NCBI GenBank assembly: GCA_016124855.1
Contig: WGMX01000059.1
Coordinates: forward strand, 35,016-99,015
Length of the DNA stretch: 64,000 bases
From: Anaerolineaceae bacterium
GTDB taxonomy: Bacteria; Chloroflexota; Anaerolineae; Aggregatilineales; Phototrophicaceae
Direction of reading: 5' to 3'
Of this stretch, positions 51,136 to 59,648 are shown in pieces. How positions within the stretch are numbered: the stretch's first letter is position 1; each line of letters opens with the position of its first letter. The notes beneath the pieces were generated by a model, which searched no databases, had not been told where the DNA came from, and saw only the letters and a list, made by a program, of their open reading frames with translations. Both the position numbers and the translations under genes were made by a program.

Positions 51136-51762
51136 TTAGGCCAAGCGGTTGTAGAATTCAACGACCAGAGATTCTTCCACCGGAATTTGGATTTCACCGC
51201 GTTCAGGAATGCGGGTGAAGGTGGCGCTGGCAGTGTTGGTGTCGATGGTCAGGTATTGGGGCGCGTAGGCGTTGGATTCCATCGCTTCGACCACATGCGG
51301 ATTCTTGCGCATTTTTTCCACGACGCTGATGGTTTCGCCGGGGCGTGTGAGGTACGAAGGAATGTTCAGACGCTTGCCGTCGACCTGAATGTGTCCGTGT
51401 GTGACCATCTGGCGGGCTGCCCAAATGGTGGCGGCGAAGCCAGCACGGTACACCAAGTTATCCAAACGACGTTCCAAGAGGACGATCAGGTTCGCGCCGG
51501 TGTTGCCGGGCATCTGACGCGCCTTCATGAAGTAACGGCGAAGCTGACCTTCGCGCACGTTATAGATGAACGCAACCTTTTGCTTTTCGGTCAACTGCAT
51601 ACCGTAGTCGCTGCGGCGGCCTGAACGGAACTGCTTTTCTTTACCGTGATCTCCCGGAGGATAAGCACGCTTCTCAAGAATGCGGGCATACTTGGGGCGG
51701 GGCATCAATACCTCGCCGAAACGCCGCATCGCTCTAGCCTTAGGCCCATGATAGGATCCCAT
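51136..51762 (-). CDS. rpsD: 30S ribosomal protein S4
   Basis: A 208-residue primary 16S rRNA-binding protein. Motifs: PKARAMRRFGE, KQKVAFIYNVREGQLRRYF, and the S4 domain LLERRLDNLVYRAGFAATIW followed by ARQMVTHGHIQVDGKRLNIP. The N-terminal Cys zinc motif is absent, as in the C-minus form. The usual neighbours (rpsM, rpsK, rpoA) are missing; S4 is encoded alone here. S4 often regulates its own message; no leader structure was resolved in the 200 bases upstream. A strong terminator follows. Confidence 0.97.
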   Translation of the reverse strand: MGSYHGPKARAMRRFGEVLMPRPKYARILEKRAYPPGDHGKEKQFRSGRRSDYGMQLTEKQKVAFIYNVREGQLRRYFMKARQMPGNTGANLIVLLERRLDNLVYRAGFAATIWAARQMVTHGHIQVDGKRLNIPSYLTRPGETISVVEKMRKNPHVVEAMESNAYAPQYLTIDTNTASATFTRIPERGEIQIPVEESLVVEFYNRLA

Positions 51763-51965
51763 AAATCTACAACCTCAACCCCGCGGGAAACCGCCGGAAC
51801 TAACCAATCCAATATCAAAATTAATGTGTAATAAGGCATTGTAGCGGCTTTTTGCGAGATTTCTAGGGCGGATTTTGCGCGCGGGTGGTCTCGACTGGTG
51901 CTATAAACGCGCGGATGTCCTTCGTACAATGCGCTCTATCACACAGCAAATGAAGGAGGTTTCGG

Positions 51966-52454
51966 ATGCCTGTCAAACACACACCTGAACAACGGGTTCA
52001 ATTGATTGACCGGTTGCGCCGTTTTCCTGACGAATGGGAAGCGCTCGTAACCGGCTTGAGCGACCACGAGTTATACACCCAATTTATTCCCAATGAATGG
52101 AGTGTTGCTCAGAATGTGCATCATGTGCCGGACTCGCATATGAACGCCTATGTTCGCACGCATCTCATCTTGACCGAAGATAAACCCCCACTCAAAGGTT
52201 ATGCTCAAGACCGATGGGCGACGTTAGCGGATTACAAACTGCCGGTTGAACCCTCACTGTTGATTTTGCGCAACCTGCATGTTCGCTGGTGCGCGCTTTT
52301 TGACAGCTTAAGTCCAGCCGATTTCGCACGTACCGGTATCCACTCCGAAATTGGCGAGGTCAGCCTTGATGACATTCTGACGACCTACAATAACCATTGT
52401 GATGCTCATATTGAACAAGTTACGCGGACGTTAGCGGCAGGGCGCGCCAAGTAA
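51966..52454 (+). CDS. DinB/YfiT-like protein, tandem copy 1
   Basis: A 162-residue four-helix protein of the DinB/YfiT type. It has the first-helix His in NVHHVPDSHMNAYVRTHLIL and a C-terminal H-x3-H pair, H144 and H148, in NNHCDAHIEQV, so the metal site looks complete. It is followed by two close paralogues in the same orientation. AAGGAGG precedes the ATG. YfiT-type proteins are metal-dependent hydrolases or thiol transferases; the substrate is unknown. Confidence 0.85.
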   Translation: MPVKHTPEQRVQLIDRLRRFPDEWEALVTGLSDHELYTQFIPNEWSVAQNVHHVPDSHMNAYVRTHLILTEDKPPLKGYAQDRWATLADYKLPVEPSLLILRNLHVRWCALFDSLSPADFARTGIHSEIGEVSLDDILTTYNNHCDAHIEQVTRTLAAGRAK

Positions 52455-52559
52455 ACCGTCCCATCAATATGCCAACCGGATTGAATTATCCGGTTTGGTA
52501 ATTATTGTAATAATGCTACTATTGCCTCCAATATTAGTCATTTTGTAGGAGTAGTTGCG

Positions 52560-53051
52560 ATGCCTGCTGCTGTTCTCACACCCGAAATCCGCCGCGCCAA
52601 AATTGAGCGTTTGCGGCGATTCCCGGATGAACTCGAAGCGCTGGTTGCGGGACTGAGTGATGATGAACTCTTTACACCATTTATCCCAAATCAAATGTCA
52701 GTGGCACAAATGGTTCATCATATGGCAGATGAGCATATGGTCTTCTATATCCGCATCCGGCTCATCTTGACCGAACATCAACCCATGCTCAAATGGTTTG
52801 ATCATGACGGTTGGGTGAAGCTGGCGGATTATAAGCTGCCAATTACGTCATCGCTGGTTATCTTTCGCAATCTACATGTGCGTTGGTGTACGCTGCTCGA
52901 TAGTCTAAGCCCATATGAATTTACCCGCGTGGGTATTCATACCGTATATGGTGAAATGAGTGTGGACAATATCCTGATTCTTGCTGATAACATGTGCAGT
53001 GATAACCTCAGACAAATCGCGCGAGTGTTAGCCGCAGGCCGTGCCAAGTAA
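52560..53051 (+). CDS. DinB/YfiT-like protein, tandem copy 2 (C-terminal His pair lost)
   Basis: A 163-residue paralogue of the preceding gene, about half identical by eye. The N-terminal His motif remains (VHHMADEHMVFY), but the C-terminal H-x3-H is replaced: the aligned positions are M145 and N149 in DNMCSDNLRQI. The metal site is therefore probably lost while the rest of the fold and the AAGRAK ending are kept. Its upstream 75 bases are similar to those of copy 3, so the duplicated unit included the promoter region. TAGGAG precedes the ATG. Confidence 0.83.
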   Translation: MPAAVLTPEIRRAKIERLRRFPDELEALVAGLSDDELFTPFIPNQMSVAQMVHHMADEHMVFYIRIRLILTEHQPMLKWFDHDGWVKLADYKLPITSSLVIFRNLHVRWCTLLDSLSPYEFTRVGIHTVYGEMSVDNILILADNMCSDNLRQIARVLAAGRAK

Positions 53052-53165
53052 ATCTTTGTAGGGATATATTTTCCCATGCTAGGCGGATCGTGTTATCCGG
53101 TTTGGCTATTGGCATCAGCATGTTACCATTGTCTGCAATCGGACTTTGTTGTAGGAGTGGTTGTT

Positions 53166-53657
53166 ATGTCCGCTGCGGTTCTCACACCCGAAATCCGCCA
53201 AGCGAAAATTGAACGCCTGCGTCGTTTTCCAGATGACCTTGAAGCGGTCGCTACCAGACTTAGTGATCATGAACTTCACACGATATTTATCCCCACCCAG
53301 TGGACGGTCGCCCAAATTATTCATCATCTGGCCGATTCGCATATGAATGCTTACATCCGAACCCGCTTGATATTGACCGAGTATCAACCCATGCTCAAGC
53401 AGTTTGATCATGATTTGTGGGCCAAACAAGCCGATTACAAGCTGCCGATTGAGTCGTCGCTGGCACTTTTACGCGGCTTACACAGCCGCTGGTGCGGACT
53501 GTTGGATAGTTTGAATGCTCCGCAATTCGCGCGTACGGGTATTCATACAGCACTTGGTGAAATGAGCCTCGATAACATCATCATTCTCATTAGCACCACT
53601 TGTGATGAGCATCTTGCGCAAATCGAACGGACATTGGCGGCTGGCAACGCTAAGTAA
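53166..53657 (+). CDS. DinB/YfiT-like protein, tandem copy 3 (one C-terminal His kept)
   Basis: A 163-residue paralogue that starts like copy 2 (AAVLTPEIRQAKIERLRRFP) and has IHHLADSHMNAYIRTRLIL. In the C-terminal pair only H149 remains (STTCDEHLAQI), with T145 in place of the first His. The ATG at 53166 is used because TAGGAG precedes it and the N-terminus then aligns with copy 2; a frame from 53076 would add 30 residues of non-coding type. Confidence 0.83.
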   Translation: MSAAVLTPEIRQAKIERLRRFPDDLEAVATRLSDHELHTIFIPTQWTVAQIIHHLADSHMNAYIRTRLILTEYQPMLKQFDHDLWAKQADYKLPIESSLALLRGLHSRWCGLLDSLNAPQFARTGIHTALGEMSLDNIIILISTTCDEHLAQIERTLAAGNAK

Positions 53658-53680
53658 ACTAGCAGTTCTATGCAGAAGAT

Positions 53681-54034
53681 TTATGCCGTCCGCAAAATCT
53701 TCTGCATGGCTTTTCCTTTTGCCAACTCGTCGATGAGTTTATCGAGGTAGCGAATTTCGCGCATGGTTGGTTCTTCGATGTCTTCTACGCGGACACCGCA
53801 GACCACCCCTTTAATTAATGTCCGGGCAGGATTGAGCTGCGGCGCTTCCATGAGAAAGGTTTCTACATCCGTGTCTTTCTCCAGTTCTGCTTCCAACTGT
53901 TCCTGACTATATCCTGTCAACCAGCAAATAATGTCATCGACTTCGGCTTTGGTACGGCCTTTTCTTTCGGCCTTTTTGATATATTCCGGGTAGACACGGG
54001 CGAAACTCATTGTGTAAATCCGATGTTTAATCAT
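53681..54034 (-). CDS. DUF2200 family protein
   Basis: A 117-residue soluble helical protein. MSFARVYPEYIKKAERKGRTKAEVDDIICWLTGY, here cited by its parts SFARVYPEYIKKAERKGRTK and IICWLTGYSQEQL, is the family signature, and RYLDKLIDELAKGKAMQKIL is the usual end. DUF2200 proteins are widespread in bacteria and of unknown function. AGAGGTTGTC precedes the ATG. It converges on the DinB tandem group, with 23 bases between the stops. Confidence 0.88.
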   Translation of the reverse strand: MIKHRIYTMSFARVYPEYIKKAERKGRTKAEVDDIICWLTGYSQEQLEAELEKDTDVETFLMEAPQLNPARTLIKGVVCGVRVEDIEEPTMREIRYLDKLIDELAKGKAMQKILRTA

Positions 54035-54100
54035 GACAACCTCTCAATTCTGTGGTTTCTTTAATATTATCACAAATTGAGAACAGATGTTTGAAGGTGG

Positions 54101-55096
54101 CTAAATTGGCAGTGTCGCGGGCAGCTTGAAGGTTGTGATGAGTGACGGGCTGCGAAAGGTGATGATGTCCGCAATTTGTCCATCGTCTGCGAAGGTTAGC
54201 AGTTGGATGGCATAGGGTATATACACAGCCTGTGCGTCGTCACGGCGATAAAGACCGAAGGCGATTTGTCCATTAGCGCGGGTCGGGATTAAGCGCCAGC
54301 GCCCACTGGCTTGACCGGCAAAAATAGTTTTGCCTACCAATCCGCCAATCGTTGCTCGCCCCTGATACCACGCTGGAATGGGCGGCATACTAAAGGTTGC
54401 GTCCTCATGCAAAAGTGCCAGCAAACTTTTGATGTCGGCGGTTTGCCACGCGCGAACATAACTCTCAAGCATGGATTGACGCTGATCATCTAATGTTTGT
54501 GGTGCTGTGCCTTCGAGATGGGGACGCTTGTTAGCCGACAGGGTTTCGCGGGCGCGGTGTAAGGCACTCTTGACTGAAGCGACGGTCGTACCGAGTAAAT
54601 CCGCAGCTTCGGCGGCCTCCCATTCCAGAACATCCCGCAAAATCAGCACCGCCCGTTGGCGCGGCGGTAAAAGATGGAGCACAGTCATAAAGGCCAGCGT
54701 GATATTTTCACGGGCGGCATAATAGCTCTCCGGCCCGATATCACTGACTGCCAGCCATTCATCCGGAATAGGTTCCAGCCAGATGGGTTCGTTGAAATCC
54801 GCTGGAATCGGTTGGTCTAGCGTCGCGGCATCCCCGTGCGTGAAGGGTACGACACGGCGTTTTCGTTTTTCCAGCGCGTCCAGACAGGCGTTGGTCGCGA
54901 TTTTATAGAGCCACGCGCGGAACGAAGCCCGCCCTTCGTAGGTGTCGCGCCGCCGCCACGCCCGCAGATAGGTTTCTTGCACCATATCTTCGGCATCCTG
55001 TACCGAACCCATCATGCGGTAGCAGTGAACTTGCAGTTCTCGGCGGTAGGGTTCGGATAAAGCCTCAAATGTTTTTTCGTCAATGGTCGTGTTCAT
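54101..55096 (-). CDS. ECF sigma factor with SnoaL-like C-terminal domain (SigG/ECF56-like)
   Basis: A 331-residue sigma factor. Sigma region 2 is at about 15-85 (YRRELQVHCYRMMGSVQDAE, then DMVQETYLRAWRR), region 4 at about 140-195 (LPPRQRAVLILRDVLEWEAA, then LLGTTVASVKSALHRAR), and residues about 210-325 form a SnoaL/NTF2-like domain (YVRAWQTADIKSLLALLHED). Such extra domains replace an anti-sigma factor as the control element. No anti-sigma gene is adjacent. It diverges from a three-gene operon that may be its target. Confidence 0.9.
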   Translation of the reverse strand: MNTTIDEKTFEALSEPYRRELQVHCYRMMGSVQDAEDMVQETYLRAWRRRDTYEGRASFRAWLYKIATNACLDALEKRKRRVVPFTHGDAATLDQPIPADFNEPIWLEPIPDEWLAVSDIGPESYYAARENITLAFMTVLHLLPPRQRAVLILRDVLEWEAAEAADLLGTTVASVKSALHRARETLSANKRPHLEGTAPQTLDDQRQSMLESYVRAWQTADIKSLLALLHEDATFSMPPIPAWYQGRATIGGLVGKTIFAGQASGRWRLIPTRANGQIAFGLYRRDDAQAVYIPYAIQLLTFADDGQIADIITFRSPSLITTFKLPATLPI

Positions 55097-55210
55097 GGGA
55101 AATATCCCCGTAGTTCAATCTCAGTATACGAGTTTTCGTCCAAACCGCACCCTTTGCGCCGCTATTACCGTCATAACATTGATGGCAATTGATATAAGGA
55201 GTTGAAGTGC

Positions 55211-55516
55211 ATGAAACGCATGATTATTCAGTACACCGTAAAGCCCGAGCGTGCGGCAGAGAACCAACAATATGTCGAAAAAGTGTTTGAAGAACTGCGG
55301 CGCAACAGCCCTGCCGGCTTACGCTATGCCACATTTACGCAGCCGGATAAGCGCACTTTTATGCATCTGGTTTCGGTCGAAGTCGAAGATGGCGACAATC
55401 CGCTGACCCAATCCGACTCGTTTAAGGCGTTCCAAGCTGGCATCAAAGAACGGTGTGAAGTACAGCCGGTGGTGACGCATTTATCGGTTGTGGGTTCGTA
55501 TCATTTCTTTGACTAA
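55211..55516 (+). CDS. ABM-like ferredoxin-fold protein
   Basis: A 101-residue protein with a single alpha+beta sandwich: MIIQYTVKPERAAENQQYVE, KVFEELRRNSPAGLRYATFT, MHLVSVEVEDG and SDSFKAFQAGIKERCEVQP. The layout is that of the antibiotic-biosynthesis-monooxygenase or YCII-like dimeric alpha+beta barrel group; exact family not certain. The ATG at 55211 lies nine bases after AAGGAG. First of three co-directional genes divergent from the ECF sigma factor. Confidence 0.65.
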   Translation: MKRMIIQYTVKPERAAENQQYVEKVFEELRRNSPAGLRYATFTQPDKRTFMHLVSVEVEDGDNPLTQSDSFKAFQAGIKERCEVQPVVTHLSVVGSYHFFD

Positions 55517-55559
55517 TTGAGGTTGTCTGTTTCTGGAACATACACAAGGAATCTAACCT

Positions 55560-56036
55560 ATGCAAGAAGCTGCGATGTCCACTGCCGGAAAAGCCGTGAG
55601 CCAAAAGACCACTTTCAGCCGGACTTGTTCGGTGACAACCAACATCCGTGCCAAACCGGAGGTCATCTGGGGATTACTAACCAACGCGGCTGATATGCCG
55701 AAATGGAATTCAACCATTATCAGCGTTGAAGGCAGCATCAAACCGGGCGAGACGATTAAGCTAAAGTCGGTTTCTAATCCGAAGCGCATCTTTAATCTTA
55801 AGATCGCTGAATTTAATCCGCCAACGAAATTGGTATGGGGCGATGGGACTGCGCCAATGTTCAAAGGCGTTCGCACTTATACGTTGACAGCCAAACCCGA
55901 CGGCACAACCGACTTCAACATGACCGAAGTCATCAGCGGTATACTGCTACTCATGATTGGTGGTTCGCTGCCGGATTTCAAGCCTACATTCGAACAATAC
56001 GCGGCTGACCTCAAGCGCGAAGCCGAGAAATCATAA
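55560..56036 (+). CDS. SRPBCC family (START-like) protein
   Basis: A 158-residue helix-grip protein with a hydrophobic ligand cavity. The N-terminal strand and helix (TTNIRAKPEVIWGLLTNAAD, then MPKWNSTIISVEG) and the strands LKSVSNPKRIFNLKIAEF and MTEVISGIL are typical of polyketide-cyclase/START-like SRPBCC proteins. It may bind a lipid or aromatic compound; no catalytic residue can be named. AAGGAA lies before the ATG. Part of the operon opposite the sigma factor gene; SRPBCC proteins are often found beside ECF genes of this type. Confidence 0.82.
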   Translation: MQEAAMSTAGKAVSQKTTFSRTCSVTTNIRAKPEVIWGLLTNAADMPKWNSTIISVEGSIKPGETIKLKSVSNPKRIFNLKIAEFNPPTKLVWGDGTAPMFKGVRTYTLTAKPDGTTDFNMTEVISGILLLMIGGSLPDFKPTFEQYAADLKREAEKS

Positions 56037-56048
56037 AAGGAGATCAAA

Positions 56049-56456
56049 ATGGCAGAAGGTAACGGAACGAAAGAAAGCCCTTGGGTATTGAAAACGCCGC
56101 CGGGGACATCCGAATACACCCTGTATAAAGATGAAACGCGTGATCCGGCGGTTTTGGTTTGCCAAGTGGGGACGACGACACTGCTTTATGACCTAGGCTG
56201 CATCAACGACCTCCACGCAATGCTCAAAGTACATGGCGATTGGATGGAACTCGGCAGCGCCGACGAACAAAAAGAAGCCAAAGAAGGGACAGTCGAAGCG
56301 TGGGGACGATCACCGGATAATCCTCTTGGCGGCTGGTATGGCCTCAAGAAAGGTTTACGCGGTCGCTTTGGCATGTATATTCCGCCGCTGATGGAAGCAC
56401 TGGGATTAGCCGAAGTCGAGCATAAACCCAAAGGCAACCGGATGCGGGCAATTTAA
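56049..56456 (+). CDS. DUF6855-like protein
   Basis: A 135-residue soluble protein with KESPWVLKTPPGTSEYTLYK at the start, DLGCINDLHAMLKVHGDWME, EAWGRSPDNPLGGWYGLKKG and a RGRFGMYIPPLMEALGLAEV end. This pattern, rich in Gly, Trp and Tyr, corresponds to a family recalled as DUF6855, of unknown function. The ribosome-binding site is strong (AAGGAGATCAAA ATG). Third gene of the operon, 12 bases after the SRPBCC gene. Confidence 0.7.
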   Translation: MAEGNGTKESPWVLKTPPGTSEYTLYKDETRDPAVLVCQVGTTTLLYDLGCINDLHAMLKVHGDWMELGSADEQKEAKEGTVEAWGRSPDNPLGGWYGLKKGLRGRFGMYIPPLMEALGLAEVEHKPKGNRMRAI

Positions 56457-56578
56457 TCGGGATTAATTGAAAGGGGCGCGGCATATCTATCCCGCGCCTT
56501 TCCCTCAACACCTTAATGGAAGTTATACGCGCCTCAATTTTACAATTAGACTAATTCACTTTATTAGGATGGTCTTAA

Positions 56579-57937
56579 ATGAAATTGAAGCGATGGTTCT
56601 CCCTCGGAATCGGTGTCGTTTTAATGTTGGCGGCTGCGCCTGCCGCTGCCCAAGACGACGGTCTAGCGCATCAATGGGCCAGCAGTGCGAGCGCCACCAG
56701 CGAATACAGCAGTACCGATTACAATGCGATGCAGGCCACAGGCGAGCCGAACACAGCGAACTGCGGCGATCATGTCACAGCATGGGCATCGGCAGGGATA
56801 CAGAACCCCAACGAAGCTCTGACCGTCTATTTTGATAACGCGGTTTGGGCGACACAAGTTAATATTTATCAATCCTACACGCCCGGTGGCATTAAAGGCA
56901 TCGCTTTACTTCCAGCGGCTGGTGGTGATCCCATCGACGTGCCGAATAGTGCTGACTCTGGCACAGACTGTCCCGGTATACTCTCAATCGATGTACCGAC
57001 CGATATATCAAGCACCGTCAACGGTGTGATTATTTATCTCGACCAACGTAAGCTCGGCACATGGAACGAAATTGATGCGGTTGAGCTGGTTGGTAATTGG
57101 CCTTCAGGCGAAGATGCCACTGGCCCAAGCAACGATACATCCTCCCAACAAACCACCGACAACAGCGGCCCTTCGGGCATGAGTGTCACCTGTGATAACG
57201 GCGCGACTTTTGATAACGGGGTTGAAGTGCGCGTGATTAACATGCGGGCGGGTTACACCTATACGGCAACCGCCATCGGCATTAATGGTTTTGATCCGGT
57301 TTTGGCGGTACTCAATTCGGCGGGACGTGGTTTATGTTCTGACGATGATGGTTACGCCGCGCAGTACAGCGCTTCGCTGCCAGATGCCGAAGCACCTGCC
57401 AATGGCAGCAGCGCGCAGGTTTACTTCGCCAACAACAGCAGTAAGGCGTTTCAGACCATTTCGCTGGTGGTCGGCGGTTTGAATAACGCTAAGGGTGAGT
57501 TCGTCCTTATTCTAGAAGGCATGGCGCTGACGACCGCCGATGGCAGCGGTGATCCTTTCTCTTTAGCCATCACACCGGGCATGATCGCATCCGGTGTATC
57601 ACCCTCGGTATATATGTTTACGCTGAATACGGGACTCGATCCGTTTATCGCCATGATCGACAGCGATTACAATTTCCTCAAAGAAAGCGGTTCGAAGGGC
57701 AATTATTATGCCTGTGATAATGCGGGGTACAGCTGCTGGGGCGAGTCCTACGATTTGAGCAATTACTATATCTCGCGCAGCGGTGGACGCGGTATCTCCG
57801 GTGTGGATTATGATGCCATGTTGAAAGTGCCTGTGCAGGCCGGTCAAGAAGGCAGCTTTTACAACTTCCTGATGCGCAGCGCAGGCATGAAATCCTTCGG
57901 CGATTATTCGGTTGCTTTCCATGTGGGCATCGGCTGA
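56579..57937 (+). CDS. secreted protein with discoidin-like N-terminal domain
   Basis: A 452-residue protein with a signal peptide cut near AAAQDD (residue 25). Residues about 30-170 resemble a carbohydrate-binding discoidin-type domain: WASSASATSEYSS, MQATGEPNTANCGDHVTAWA, LTVYFDNAVWATQVNIYQSY and WNEIDAVELVG. After a Ser/Thr linker, residues about 195-450 hold two beta-rich pre-peptidase-like segments (DPVLAVLNSAGRGLCSDDDG; DPFIAMIDSDYNFLKESGS). No enzyme motif is evident. It probably binds glycans or works as a surface or matrix protein. Confidence 0.78.
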   Translation: MKLKRWFSLGIGVVLMLAAAPAAAQDDGLAHQWASSASATSEYSSTDYNAMQATGEPNTANCGDHVTAWASAGIQNPNEALTVYFDNAVWATQVNIYQSYTPGGIKGIALLPAAGGDPIDVPNSADSGTDCPGILSIDVPTDISSTVNGVIIYLDQRKLGTWNEIDAVELVGNWPSGEDATGPSNDTSSQQTTDNSGPSGMSVTCDNGATFDNGVEVRVINMRAGYTYTATAIGINGFDPVLAVLNSAGRGLCSDDDGYAAQYSASLPDAEAPANGSSAQVYFANNSSKAFQTISLVVGGLNNAKGEFVLILEGMALTTADGSGDPFSLAITPGMIASGVSPSVYMFTLNTGLDPFIAMIDSDYNFLKESGSKGNYYACDNAGYSCWGESYDLSNYYISRSGGRGISGVDYDAMLKVPVQAGQEGSFYNFLMRSAGMKSFGDYSVAFHVGIG

Positions 57938-58263
57938 CATTTCCACAAATGGCGGTTTTTCGAATTGTCGGTTGTAGGCGGGCACAACAGCGTGATGGGG
58001 AAATTATGGCAACAGACGGCATGATCGCTGCGTCTCATAGGTAAGTTGGTAATCAAATGGCAGCGGGAGGGATGATGCTGTTTTACAAAATAAGACGGAG
58101 AAAGCACCCCCACCTTAATCGTCCCCCGTAAACGAGGGAGGAAACCATACGGACGGAACATGTTCCGTCCCTACATTGGGCACTCCGTATTAAAAAGTTA
58201 AACATCATTATGCCGTCCCTACGATAGCCATTTGATGGCGGGGCGTAATACCTTACGCCCTTT
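57938..58263. other. gap with composite repeat, no gene
   Basis: No gene is seen. From 58069 to 58224 the gap holds a composite repeat element related to 22997-23169; the last part is a hairpin terminator next to the MFS gene's stop codon. Confidence 0.65.
58069..58224. repeat. composite REP-like element
   Basis: Left part GGGATGATGCTGTTTTAC and GACGGAGAAAG, then the CCCCCACCTTAATC module (58107-58151), a perfect 20-bp palindrome GGACGGAACA/TGTTCCGTCC (58151-58170) with CTACA, then CACTCCGTATTAAA and the right arm CATTATGCCGTCC with CTACGA (58219-58224). The left and right ends and CTCCGTATTAAA match the element at 22997-23169. Confidence 0.65.
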
Positions 58264-58265
58264 TT
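58241..58265 (+). terminator. repeat-derived terminator hairpin
   Basis: Perfect 8-bp stem GGGCGTAA / TTACGCCC with loop TACC followed by TTTTT. It overlaps the stop of the minus-strand MFS gene and is 300 bases beyond the plus-strand secreted-protein gene, so its target is unclear. Confidence 0.55.
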
Positions 58266-59478
58266 AAATGGCTTCACCTGATGGTGTCGTTACCTCAACT
58301 GCTTCTGCGGATTTCCCTTCACCCGCACGTGGACGCAGCACATGGAAATAAAGTGACATCGGGATGAATGACAGCAGCGCGGCGATCACCAAAGCGGGAA
58401 CAATCCCGATGCGATCTGCCAAGCCACCGAGCAAAAACGAAAATATCGAGAAGGCGATGCTGCCGGCGAAACTGTTGAGTGATCCCATAGTGGCGCGCTG
58501 GGCGTCGGTGAATTCATGCTGAACAAGGCTTTGCTTGGCGACGTTGTTTACGCCAAAGAAAATGGAGTTCGAAGCCATCAGCGCGGGTGAAAGCACCGAG
58601 GCGAAAATCAGCCCGAACAAATTCACGGCCTCACTGATCAAACTGCCGCCGATCAACAGCCGGAACTCACCAAAGCGCTTGATGATGCGTCCGGCGTAAT
58701 AAAAACTGATGGCAGCAGTCGCGTTACCAATCATCTGGGCAATGCCAATCGCCCAAACAGGCCACAAGGTCACGATGAATGCCGAGCGAATCAACCATGA
58801 CGATTCGCCAATGGCGTAGCTCAAAATTCCGGCGATGCTCAAGGTTCGCAGCCGCGCATTCCCGATGATGTTACGGAACGCCGTTGAAAGATGCGCATAA
58901 ATATTGGCGTTGGTGGCGCTGTGGACGCGCGGTTCGATCAACTGCAAACTGACGATGAATGCAAAAACCATCGGCAGCACTGAGACAAGCATCACCGTGT
59001 GATACGAAATGACGGCGATCAAACTGCCGATGACCGCCGAGATTGCCAGCGCGAACTGGTACATCGAGGAGGTGATGCCTAAATATTCTTGGAATGTTTC
59101 CTTTTGTTCCATTTCTGCCAGTGTGTCGTACAGCAGCGCTTCATTGTTGCCGCTGTAAAAGGCACGACCTAAACCTTCGAAAATCGCCCCGACCAACAGC
59201 GCCCAATACGTGCCGCCGATGGCATAAAAGGTCAGAGCGAACACGCCCGCGACCGCGCCGTAAACCACTGTCTTTTTGCGTCCGACCATATCTGAAAGCA
59301 CACCGGTTGGCACTTCGAAAAATGACTGCGCCAGCATTGCTGCTGAAAAGACACTCATGCCAAGGGCATAGGAACCGGTGATTTGCGAATAATAGAGGAT
59401 GGCAATCGGCCCATAAGGACGAAAATCGCCCCAGAAGTTAAACCACTTTAGCAGCCGAATATTGCGAGAAACCAGCAT
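58264..59478 (-). CDS. MFS transporter
   Basis: A 404-residue membrane protein with about 12 helices. The loop 2-3 signature of the superfamily is present as FFEVPTGVLSDMVGRKKTVV (near 51-70), with the matching A-D-R-I-G element in the second half (FLLGGLADRIGIVPALVIAA). It lacks the features of drug pumps with 14 helices. Substrate and direction cannot be told. It is a single gene whose stop lies at the T-run of a repeat-derived hairpin. Confidence 0.87.
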   Translation of the reverse strand: MLVSRNIRLLKWFNFWGDFRPYGPIAILYYSQITGSYALGMSVFSAAMLAQSFFEVPTGVLSDMVGRKKTVVYGAVAGVFALTFYAIGGTYWALLVGAIFEGLGRAFYSGNNEALLYDTLAEMEQKETFQEYLGITSSMYQFALAISAVIGSLIAVISYHTVMLVSVLPMVFAFIVSLQLIEPRVHSATNANIYAHLSTAFRNIIGNARLRTLSIAGILSYAIGESSWLIRSAFIVTLWPVWAIGIAQMIGNATAAISFYYAGRIIKRFGEFRLLIGGSLISEAVNLFGLIFASVLSPALMASNSIFFGVNNVAKQSLVQHEFTDAQRATMGSLNSFAGSIAFSIFSFLLGGLADRIGIVPALVIAALLSFIPMSLYFHVLRPRAGEGKSAEAVEVTTPSGEAI

Positions 59479-59648
59479 AATTTTTCACTTCGACATGGAT
59501 ATTTAGGGGTTTATTGTGGGTTTTAAAGGGTCAAAAGTCAATGATGGTTTTGGATGAACAGGTGACTGATTATAACAGCATGAAGAGGATAGATTAGAAA
59601 TAGGTGAGAATTTTCTATAGATGTAAACGGATGCGTATATGCGCTTGA

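Noticed and set aside
52560..53051. Calling DinB copy 2 a pseudogene because its His pair is missing
   Set aside because: The frame, start signal and the rest of the fold are intact, so it is kept as a gene with a changed site.
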